Origin: Ferruginibacter sp.
Lineage (GTDB): Bacteria; Bacteroidota; Bacteroidia; Chitinophagales; Chitinophagaceae
NCBI GenBank assembly: GCA_025362235.1
Contig: JANYGZ010000028.1
Span: forward strand, 1 to 39,699
Reading direction: 5' to 3'
Length of the DNA stretch: 39,699 nucleotides
Positions 17,442 to 24,359 of the stretch are shown here, one piece after another. Within the stretch, counting starts at the first letter, position 1, and each line of letters starts with the position of its first letter. The position numbers were made by a program, and so were the translations under genes. The notes under the pieces are model-generated. The model did not search any database and was not told the DNA's origin. It saw nothing but the letters and a program-made list of their open reading frames with translations.

Positions 17442-18593
17442 TTACAATGCTTCTAAGTATAATTTTTTAAAATCATTTCGGGTAACCGGTTTCGGATTGT
17501 TAGGATGACAAAAATCAGCCAATGCCAGGTCCGACAATGTTTCTATATGTTCTTCTTTAACACCAATATCGCTGAGCTTTAGTGGTAACCCTATTTGCTG
17601 GTTTAATGCAAACAAATGATTGACCACTGCTTCTCCGGTTGTAGTGGTCAGCTCCATCGCAAGTGCCATTCTTTTAAATTCATTTTCCAATCCGGTTGCA
17701 TTAAACCGCATGCCATAGGGAAGATTTACCGCATTTGCTAAACCATGGTGTGTATCCAGCAAAGAAGATAATGGATGTGCCAGCGAATGTACCACACCCA
17801 GGCCCTTTTGAAATGCTACAGCCCCCATCAGCGAAGCAATCATCATCCTGCTTCTTGATGCCAGGCCTGGTTTGTTTACCGCATCGGCAATAGATTGATT
17901 GATTAAAAAAATTCCTTCCAAACCAATACCTGCTGCCAGTGGGTGAAAGTTTTTTGAAATATAGGCTTCCATATTATGTGTCAGCGCATCCATCCCTGTT
18001 GCTGCGGTTACAAAAGCTGGCAGTTCCATAGTAAGTAAAGGGTCTGCAAAAACAATCCTTGCCATCAGCTTGGGTGCAAATAAAATTCTTTTCCGGTGTG
18101 TGTCATCTTCAGAAATAATGGCGCTTCTTCCTACTTCGCTGCCTGTGCCACTGGTAGTTGGTACCGTAATAAAATAGGGTACCTCTTCTGTTACATATTG
18201 ATCGCCACCGGTAAGGTCATCATAATCAAAAAGGTCGCGGTGATGGTTAATGCGCAATACAATTGCACGGGCCACATCCATTGCAGCGCCACCGCCAATA
18301 CCAATAATGCAATCCCTGTTGGTTAATTTGTAGGCATCCCCGCCTTTCAACACATCACTCTTTACAGGGTTTTTATGTATGTCTGAAAATACTTCAACAG
18401 CTATGTTTTTTGCTGCTAAACTTTCCTTTATTGCCTTAAAAAAATCCAATCCACTTACCATTGGGTCGGTAACCAACAATGGCTTGTTTAAACCATTTGC
18501 CAGTAAATGATCGGGCAATTCTTTTACAGCACCGGCACCAAAGCGAATAATGGTTGGAAAATTAAATTGTCTTATTACATTAAAATTAGTCAT
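17442..18593 (-). CDS. Iron-containing alcohol dehydrogenase
   Basis: This 383-residue group III (Fe-dependent) alcohol dehydrogenase has the NAD-binding GIGGGAAMDVARAI motif near residues 97-110, TVPTTSGTGSEVG, and metal ligands in GMDALTHNMEAY (Asp, His) and VHSLAHPLSSLLDTHHG (two His). Fe-ADHs interconvert primary alcohols and aldehydes in the cytoplasm. It sits between the glutamine-synthetase-like gene (85 bases upstream, with a repeat in between) and the PuuD-like gene (2 bases). In the Puu pathway this step is an FAD amine oxidase; an alcohol dehydrogenase here points to a gamma-glutamylated amino alcohol as substrate. This is an inference from the gene set. Confidence 0.88.
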   Translation of the reverse strand: MTNFNVIRQFNFPTIIRFGAGAVKELPDHLLANGLNKPLLVTDPMVSGLDFFKAIKESLAAKNIAVEVFSDIHKNPVKSDVLKGGDAYKLTNRDCIIGIGGGAAMDVARAIVLRINHHRDLFDYDDLTGGDQYVTEEVPYFITVPTTSGTGSEVGRSAIISEDDTHRKRILFAPKLMARIVFADPLLTMELPAFVTAATGMDALTHNMEAYISKNFHPLAAGIGLEGIFLINQSIADAVNKPGLASRSRMMIASLMGAVAFQKGLGVVHSLAHPLSSLLDTHHGLANAVNLPYGMRFNATGLENEFKRMALAMELTTTTGEAVVNHLFALNQQIGLPLKLSDIGVKEEHIETLSDLALADFCHPNNPKPVTRNDFKKLYLEAL

Positions 18594-18644
18594 GCAAATA
18601 ATTTTATTTTTCTATGAGAAAACATAGATTCATTTGTCGGCAAA

Positions 18645-18674
18645 AAAAACGTCTTAACGCCTTAACGGCAAAAT
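18645..18674 (+). repeat. 30-base repeat, copy 1, after the glutamine-synthetase-like gene
   Basis: The core reads CTTAACGCCTTAACGG, itself a tandem CTTAACG repeat with 8-base period, followed by CAAAAT and preceded by an A-tract. The inverted copy at 21459-21488 differs at one base in 30. This copy starts four bases after the ligase stop codon and lies upstream of the alcohol dehydrogenase gene, so it could be operator, repeat or terminator. Confidence 0.65.
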
Positions 18675-18678
18675 CTTT

Positions 18679-20052
18679 TTAAATTATTTCTAAATACCTT
18701 TTCAGTTCCCAATCTGTTACCACTTTTGAAAATTGTTTCCACTCCCATTCCCTTGTTGCGGTAAAATGATCCACAAATGCCGGTCCGAATAATTCTTTTG
18801 CAACGGAAGACCCTTTCATAGCCTGGGTGGCTTCCCATAAATTTTTGGGTAAGGTTCCGTTTTTCGTGTCGGCATAGCCGTTACCCTGCGTTGCGGCTGT
18901 TTTTAATTTTAATTTATTATTGATGCCGTATAAACCTGCTGCCAGGCAGGCTGCCATTGCCAGGTAAGGATTGCTGTCCGAGCCAACCACTCTTGTTTCT
19001 AACCTTGTAGAACTGGCACTTCCAGGCAAAGCACGTAAGGCAGTGGTGCGGTTATCGATACCCCATGTTAAGGTTGTTGGCGCCCATGCTCCTTCTACCA
19101 GGCGCTTATAACTGTTAACTGTAGGTGCAAACATGGGCAATATAAATGGCAGGCAGGCTAACTGACCCGCCATATAACTTTCCATTAAAGTGCTGATACC
19201 CGATGGCTGCTTTTTATCGTAAAACAGGTTTTGTTTTTTTGCTTTATTCCACAGGCTCTGGTGAACATGCCCGCTACAGCCGGGTAAACTTTCATTGAAC
19301 TTAGCCATAAAAGTAGCCAGCACACCATGGTTGTGGGCAATCTGTTTTACACCACTCTTAAAAAGTACCGCCCTGTCAGCAGCTTCCAGGATTTCTGAAT
19401 AACTGATGGCTGCTTCATACACGCCGGGCCCGGTTTCTGTATGTAACCCTTCAATGGGTACACCAAACTTTTTAAGCAGGTCGAACAGGTCGTTAAAATA
19501 ATCGCTTTGCTGTGCTGCCCGCAACATAGAGTAACCAAACATGCCCTGGGTAATGGGTTGTGTATCGCGGAATTTTTCTTCATATAATTTATTGCCATTA
19601 TCCACCAGGTTAAACCATTCAAACTCCTGGGAAAAATACGGCGTATACCCGTTATCGGCAGCCTGCTTAATTATTTGTTTTAACAGGCTCCGCGGGCAAA
19701 CAGGCAGGTCGTTTCCTTTGGCATCCCTAAAATCGGCCAGGAAAAAAGGTATATCGTTTTCCCATGGAACCTGGCGAAAAGTGCCAAGGTCAATTACCGC
19801 CGTAGCATCGGGGTAACCGGTGTGCCAGCCGGTGTATTGGGTATTGTCGTAAGCAATATCAGCAGCATCCCACCCAAATACCACATTGCAAAAACCAAAA
19901 CCCTTTTCCAGTATAGAAACAAACTTTTCAAAACTGATCATTTTGCCACGCAGTATACCATCAATATCAGTAATTGCCAGTTTTACTTTTTCAGTATTTT
20001 GTTCTGCCAGTTGCCTGAGTATTCTATCGTGGGGAAATTGTTGTTTGACCAT
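18679..20052 (-). CDS. Glutamine-synthetase-family gamma-glutamyl amine ligase
   Basis: The ATG at 20052 (MVKQQFPHDRIL) follows the permease stop by two bases; an upstream in-frame start would run into the permease. The 457-residue protein has the GS beta-grasp start (VKLAITDIDGILRGK) and the catalytic metal and substrate residues: SQEFEWF, TETGPGVYEAA, GCSGHVHQS, NSYKRL, NRTTALR and RLETRV. This is the GS-like branch that includes PuuA (gamma-glutamylputrescine synthetase) and GlnA3/GlnA4-type ligases, rather than ammonia-assimilating GlnA; I see no adenylylation-site motif. Coupling to an ethanolamine-type permease suggests ATP-dependent joining of glutamate to ethanolamine or a related amine. 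The amine is inferred from context. Confidence 0.87.
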   Translation of the reverse strand: MVKQQFPHDRILRQLAEQNTEKVKLAITDIDGILRGKMISFEKFVSILEKGFGFCNVVFGWDAADIAYDNTQYTGWHTGYPDATAVIDLGTFRQVPWENDIPFFLADFRDAKGNDLPVCPRSLLKQIIKQAADNGYTPYFSQEFEWFNLVDNGNKLYEEKFRDTQPITQGMFGYSMLRAAQQSDYFNDLFDLLKKFGVPIEGLHTETGPGVYEAAISYSEILEAADRAVLFKSGVKQIAHNHGVLATFMAKFNESLPGCSGHVHQSLWNKAKKQNLFYDKKQPSGISTLMESYMAGQLACLPFILPMFAPTVNSYKRLVEGAWAPTTLTWGIDNRTTALRALPGSASSTRLETRVVGSDSNPYLAMAACLAAGLYGINNKLKLKTAATQGNGYADTKNGTLPKNLWEATQAMKGSSVAKELFGPAFVDHFTATREWEWKQFSKVVTDWELKRYLEII

Positions 20053-20054
20053 TT

Positions 20055-21392
20055 TTATTTTGTTTTTACAATAAAATAAAACCAAATATAAGCAAGTGAA
20101 AGTATAGCAAAAAAGATGAGCGATAATTTAATATTGAGTGTGATCATTGCAATCATAGAAACAATAGCAATTACCAATGCAGTTATGGGGAAGAGTGGAT
20201 ACATTGGTACACGAAAAGGTCTAGGAAGATCGGGTGATTTTTTTCTTAAAACCAGTACCGCAATCATGGCAAAAATATATAACAGGATGGCGCCAAAGCA
20301 GGCAATGGTAATGATATCGCCCGTTTTACCCGTGAACAATGCAATGATCCCTATTACCATATTCAGCAACAGGGCATTGGCGGGTGTTTTAAATTGGGGG
20401 TGTATTTTGCCAAACAGAGTAGGTATACAACCTGTTTTACCAAACTCGTAGGTTGCACGGCTCGCCGCTAATATCAACCCATGAAACGATGCTACCAGCC
20501 CCATCAGGCCAATGGTTATCAGCAGGTGGTACAACCATCCTACGCTACCCGTTATTTGCGATAATGCCATCGGCAAGGGTGAATCTGAAGCATCTGCACC
20601 TGCTGTTGGATATACTACTTTTTCCCATCCACCTACACCAACAGAAGATACAAATACCAGGACGCACAAAATAATCAGTGTAAGCAATGCAGAGCCAAAA
20701 CCTTTTAGTACATTTTTTTGTGGGTTAACCGTTTCTTCCGCTACATTGGCCACGCCTTCCAATCCCAAAAAAAACCAGATGGCAAATGGTATTGCTGCCC
20801 AAACACCCGTCCAACCATGTGGAAATGAATTTTGGGTAAGGTTGGCCCAATGAAAGTGCGGCAGTGTAATACCGCTAAATAGTAATAGTTCAAATACCGC
20901 AAAAGCTGTAATGATTAATTCAAACGTTGCCGCTGCTTTTATGCCATACATATTTAATGCGGTAAATAATATATAAGCAGTAATGGCAATTGTCATAACA
21001 GAAAATTGCGGAAAGAAAATATGAAAATAAGCCCCGATGGCGGCAGCAATAGCCGGTGGTGCAAAAACAAATTCAATAATCTGTGCCATGCCCGCAATAA
21101 AACCAATATCTTTTCCCATGGCCCTTGTGGCATAATCAAAAACACCGCCCGCTTTGGGGATAGCACACGCAAGTTCGGTATAAGAAAAAGTAAAAGTAAT
21201 ATAGAGAATAATGATAAAGAAGGTTGCAATGGCAAGCCCAAGTGTACCACCGGCGGGCAGGCCAAGGTTCCAGCCAAAATACATTCCTGATATTACATAA
21301 CCTACGCCCAGCCCCCAAAGCATTAAAGGCCCAAGTGTTCTTTTTAATCCTGTTGACGATTCTGCATTTTCTGTAAGGGGTTGTTGCTCCAT
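20055..21392 (-). CDS. APC-family permease, ethanolamine permease type
   Basis: The 445-residue protein has about 12 hydrophobic segments. The start region LKRTLGPLMLWGLGVGYVIS, then GMYFGWNLGLPAGGTLG, FTFSYTELACAIPKAGG and EFVFAPPAIAAAIGAY match the ethanolamine-permease branch of the APC superfamily closely from memory, including GxYFGWN in helix 1 and the FAPPAIA stretch. It would import the amine in symport or exchange. It is first of five genes on the minus strand and overlaps functionally with the ligase two bases downstream. A near-consensus box (TATCTTTA at 21416-21409) lies 17 bases upstream, and the 30-base repeat lies about 67 bases upstream. Confidence 0.85.
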   Translation of the reverse strand: MEQQPLTENAESSTGLKRTLGPLMLWGLGVGYVISGMYFGWNLGLPAGGTLGLAIATFFIIILYITFTFSYTELACAIPKAGGVFDYATRAMGKDIGFIAGMAQIIEFVFAPPAIAAAIGAYFHIFFPQFSVMTIAITAYILFTALNMYGIKAAATFELIITAFAVFELLLFSGITLPHFHWANLTQNSFPHGWTGVWAAIPFAIWFFLGLEGVANVAEETVNPQKNVLKGFGSALLTLIILCVLVFVSSVGVGGWEKVVYPTAGADASDSPLPMALSQITGSVGWLYHLLITIGLMGLVASFHGLILAASRATYEFGKTGCIPTLFGKIHPQFKTPANALLLNMVIGIIALFTGKTGDIITIACFGAILLYIFAMIAVLVLRKKSPDLPRPFRVPMYPLFPITALVIAIVSMIAMITLNIKLSLIFFAILSLAYIWFYFIVKTK

Positions 21393-21458
21393 TTATTTTT
21401 ATTCTGCTTAAAGATAATCATCAAAGCGTATACGAACGAGCCGTTGTTAGAAGATAAT

Positions 21459-21488
21459 ATTTTGCCGTTAAGGCGTTAAGGCGTTTTT
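21459..21488 (-). repeat. 30-base repeat, copy 2, upstream of the permease gene
   Basis: The reverse complement contains CTTAACGCCTTAACGG plus CAAAAT and matches copy 1 at 29 of 30 positions. It lies about 45 bases upstream of the probable permease promoter. Together the copies form an inverted pair around the permease and ligase genes. Confidence 0.65.
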
Positions 21489-21563
21489 CTATCGGCAGGC
21501 GAGTATGTGTTGCACATTTGTACTTTTATTGCGGGAGAACTTCCTTCATTTGAAATTGTTGCG

Positions 21564-22148
21564 TTATTCAGCGGCAATATCTACGAACTTTATTTGATCT
21601 TCTCTTCGTATGCTGTCTTTCAAATTGGTGGCCAATATTATGATTCCGTTGAAGTTTTCTATACGCTGCAACAAGTAAGAAACTTCCTGGTTGGCATATT
21701 TATCATATGCATCTTTTACATTGGTTCGTTTACCAAACAATGCATCGTCTTCATCAAAAAATAATATCCAGTTTTTGTCTTCCGCATTGCTGAAAACCTT
21801 GTTGAGATTCTTTTCTGTTTCGTCTATATATTTACTGGCCACGGCTGATAAATCTATCCTGTATAGATCTTTTTGCATTTTGGCCGCAAGCCATCGGCTG
21901 GTATTTTCTATTACCTTTTTATCGGTACCCGTGAGTAATAAATGGTGGGCAACAGTATTATTGCTGGCTTGATTTTGTTGGTCTATAAAATTATACAATT
22001 GATTTTTTACAGACTGCGGAATCGTCAACAGGCTATCGTTTGGTGAAATTTTTATACACTGTTCATATGTTATGCTTTTTCCGATTTGAAAAATACAGGC
22101 CGTCAATAAAAGCGCCAGTACAAACAGTAAAGCCAATTTGTTGCTCAT
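21564..22148 (-). CDS. Predicted lipoprotein with a degenerate AAA ATPase domain
   Basis: The 194-residue protein starts with a hydrophobic segment ending in the lipobox LLTAC (Cys18). The rest matches the AAA domain seen in Bacteroidota AAA proteins: YRIDLSAVASKYIDETEKNL, Walker B ILFFDEDDALFGKRTNV, YANQEVSYLLQRIENFNG and IILATN. However, the P-loop position reads LLLTGTDKKVIENTSRW, without the GKT/S of Walker A, and the protein ends soon after sensor 1, lacking the arginine-finger and lid regions. It is therefore unlikely to hydrolyse ATP, and export would in any case remove it from ATP. It may be a decayed paralogue or a binding protein. No clear operon partner is present; the permease gene lies downstream on the same strand after 170 bases. 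Confidence 0.65.
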   Translation of the reverse strand: MSNKLALLFVLALLLTACIFQIGKSITYEQCIKISPNDSLLTIPQSVKNQLYNFIDQQNQASNNTVAHHLLLTGTDKKVIENTSRWLAAKMQKDLYRIDLSAVASKYIDETEKNLNKVFSNAEDKNWILFFDEDDALFGKRTNVKDAYDKYANQEVSYLLQRIENFNGIIILATNLKDSIRREDQIKFVDIAAE

Positions 22149-22374
22149 GGTGATTTATTTTAAAAGTAAAAAATTTAGCTGCCGGCTGTGGGATTTTACT
22201 TAAAATTAATCTTCTTAAAGATACTGTCGTAAGGAGGTTATTCAAAAGGTTTATTTAAATAAAAATGTATCTATTTTCAGAACTATACATTTATTCTACG
22301 TTTTGTCAGATGAATTTATCGCTTAAACACCAACCATTTTTGGCAAATAATCCGTAACTTTAGTGTATAAAAAA

Positions 22375-22635
22375 ATGCAAAAACAGCAGCCCGATATTAT
22401 TAACCCAGCCCTGCTTTGGGAGTACGATTTAACTACATTCAATTACGAAAAATCGTACAAAATTGTAATTGAAAGGGTACTGCAATTAGGTAATTTACAA
22501 GAATGGAGAAATATGGTAAGCTTTTACTCTACACAGCAAATATTAGACACCATAGAATGGAGTGCCCAGTTAGATGAACGGGATAAAGTGTTTTCTAAAT
22601 TCTTTTTAACCTCCGAATTTTTAAATGCTGCATAA
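22375..22635 (+). CDS. Putative antitoxin-position partner of AbiEii-type protein
   Basis: I choose the ATG at 22375 (MQKQQPDIINPALLWEYDL) over a GTG four codons upstream. The 86-residue protein is helical, with WEYDLTTFNYEKSYKIVIER and WRNMVSFYSTQQILDTI. It resembles the small DUF6922-like proteins found directly upstream of AbiEii/AbiGii nucleotidyltransferases. The stop overlaps the next gene by 11 bases, so translation is coupled. By position it would be the antitoxin or regulatory half; no separate DNA-binding motif is visible. Confidence in the family name is moderate. Confidence 0.7.
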   Translation: MQKQQPDIINPALLWEYDLTTFNYEKSYKIVIERVLQLGNLQEWRNMVSFYSTQQILDTIEWSAQLDERDKVFSKFFLTSEFLNAA

Positions 22636-23257
22636 AAACCCATCAATCATTTCTCCACAGACTTTTCAATTAATTAAGCAATTGCAAAGTTTACCTGACC
22701 TAAATAATTTTTATTTAGTGGGCGGAACTTCGCTGGCTCTGCAATTGGGTCATAGAAATTCTATTGATATTGATTTATTTACCCAAACAGATTTTGATGA
22801 AAATAAAATAATAAAATTGCTGCAAAACAAGTATAAAACAGAAGAAATATTCAGAAGAAAAAATACAATCATTGCATTAGTTGATAACATAAAACCCGAT
22901 TTCATAAAACATGATTACCCGTTGATCAATGCACCTGTTACGCAAGAAGGTATTACTTATTTAAGCAAAGAAGATATCGCTGCCATGAAAATACATGCCA
23001 TTATACAAAGTGGCAAAAGGCTGAAGGATTTTATAGATATTTATTTTTTATTGCAGCAGTTTAGCATGGAGCAGATAATAAATTTCTTTTCAAAAAAATA
23101 CAGCTATACAAACCCTTTGATTGCCTTAAAAGCGGTTACTTATTTTGATGATATCGATGAAAATACAGACCCCCCCAAACTGCTGCTACCCTTGCCATTG
23201 GCGGCCATCAAAAAGCGGATACTGCATGCTGTACAAAAGCCTCATACCACATTTTAG
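22625..23257 (+). CDS. AbiEii/AbiGii-family nucleotidyltransferase (toxin-like)
   Basis: The 210-residue protein has the DNA polymerase beta-like NTase core: FYLVGGTSLALQLGHR followed by SIDIDLFT, which supplies the GG/S motif and the DxD metal-binding aspartates. Further on come EDIAAMKIHAI and KDFIDIYFLLQQF, the usual AbiEii helical part. AbiE-type toxins act as GTP- or CTP-dependent nucleotidyltransferases that stop growth, for instance by modifying tRNA ends, with protection from a partner gene. It overlaps that partner here by 11 bases. The second, independent module is at 36.4-37.3 kb. Confidence 0.82.
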   Translation: MLHKNPSIISPQTFQLIKQLQSLPDLNNFYLVGGTSLALQLGHRNSIDIDLFTQTDFDENKIIKLLQNKYKTEEIFRRKNTIIALVDNIKPDFIKHDYPLINAPVTQEGITYLSKEDIAAMKIHAIIQSGKRLKDFIDIYFLLQQFSMEQIINFFSKKYSYTNPLIALKAVTYFDDIDENTDPPKLLLPLPLAAIKKRILHAVQKPHTTF

Positions 23258-23366
23258 CAAGCCGGGGCAGGATATGAGGTATAGGCCAATTGCATCCATA
23301 TTCCTGATCCTAAATATTATTTTATCGGCATTATAGCTTTTAATTTAATAACATTTATTTTTAGCC

Positions 23367-23828
23367 ATGAAAGAAACCAAACGTATCATCAGCCTGTTTG
23401 AAAAGTTATATGAAGGAAGCCCATGGATTGATGTTAATTTAAGCGGAGCATTATCAAATATAACAGCGAAACAAGCCTCAACAAGGGTGTTTGACAAGTA
23501 TAATTCTATTTGGGAAATTGTTAATCATTTAATCAGCTGGCGGCTGAATGTTTTAAAGCGTATGCAGGGTAAACTTATTAAGACACCTGACAATAACTAC
23601 TTTGAAAATGTTATTGATAATTCTGATACTGCCTGGAAAAAAACGCTACAAAAATTAGACGATTCCCAAAAGCAGTGGCGGCAGTTTTTGGACAGCTTTA
23701 AAGTTGACAGCTTTTCAAAAGTTTACCCCAATAACCAGATGAATTATTATGAACATATTCATGGAATACTACAGCATGATGCCTATCACCTGGGACAGAT
23801 TACACTTCTCATTAAATATTTAAACTGA
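23367..23828 (+). CDS. DinB/YfiT-like four-helix-bundle protein
   Basis: At 153 residues it has the normal DinB-superfamily length. Putative metal-binding histidines fall in the expected places: IVNHLISWRLNVLKR at about residues 49-63, and HGILQHDAYHLGQI near the C-terminus. Family members are metal-dependent transferases (for example thiol or bacillithiol S-transferases), or are of unknown function; the local sequence does not tell which. It stands alone between the AbiEii-type module and the SnoaL-like gene, all on the plus strand. Confidence 0.8.
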   Translation: MKETKRIISLFEKLYEGSPWIDVNLSGALSNITAKQASTRVFDKYNSIWEIVNHLISWRLNVLKRMQGKLIKTPDNNYFENVIDNSDTAWKKTLQKLDDSQKQWRQFLDSFKVDSFSKVYPNNQMNYYEHIHGILQHDAYHLGQITLLIKYLN

Positions 23829-23956
23829 GTCCCTGCTACGCCATCATAAAAAGGATTATTTTGTTGATGTTTGATAAGATGGGTACAAATTTCGATACAA
23901 CTGTTTTTTATCGTTACTTTCACTGTAAAATATTTTCACCATTAAATAAATTTTAC

Positions 23957-24343
23957 ATGACAAATGTAGATTTAGTAAAAGAGGCATATGCCCATTTTGC
24001 TTCGGGTAATGTACCTGCAGTATTAGCTTTATTTGACCCTGCCATTGAATGGCACGAATGCAAGGGTATGCCTTTTGTGAAAGGCGATGGCATTTTTACT
24101 GGGGCCGATGCAATAGTAACAAATGTATTTATGCCTTTGCCTGTTTCATTTGATGGATTTAACATTGCAGTAAATGAAATATTTGGAGCAGATGATAAAG
24201 TGGTAATGGTTGGTTATTACCAGGGAACAAATAAGGCAACCGGAAATGCATTTAAAGCCAATGCCACCCATACATGGACAGTAAAAAATGGAAAGGTGAC
24301 CCATTTTTTCCAGGCGGTAGATACTGCTACAATTATAAGTTAA
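23957..24343 (+). CDS. SnoaL-like/ketosteroid-isomerase-related NTF2-fold protein
   Basis: The ATG at 23957 gives MTNVDLVKEAYAHFASGN, the usual first helix; the frame extends upstream without conserved sequence. The 128-residue protein follows the NTF2-like pattern: VPAVLALFDPAIEWHECKG, IVTNVFMPLP, DKVVMVGYYQG, THTWTVKNGKVTHFFQAVDT. This fold serves as small hydrolase, isomerase or binding protein; the catalytic role is unknown here. It lies 17 bases upstream of the GH97 gene and probably shares its transcript. Confidence 0.8.
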   Translation: MTNVDLVKEAYAHFASGNVPAVLALFDPAIEWHECKGMPFVKGDGIFTGADAIVTNVFMPLPVSFDGFNIAVNEIFGADDKVVMVGYYQGTNKATGNAFKANATHTWTVKNGKVTHFFQAVDTATIIS

Positions 24344-24359
24344 ATATATTGCTGCTATT

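Noticed and set aside
18601..18640. Small hairpin CTATG/CATAG upstream of the alcohol dehydrogenase gene.
   Set aside because: A 5-bp stem in AT-rich sequence is expected by chance and no function is suggested.
23277..23339. A 20-residue hydrophobic peptide ORF (MRYRPIASIFLILNIILSAL) between the AbiEii-type gene and the DinB gene.
   Set aside because: Too short to judge, no promoter box in front, and hydrophobic peptides arise easily in AT-rich DNA.
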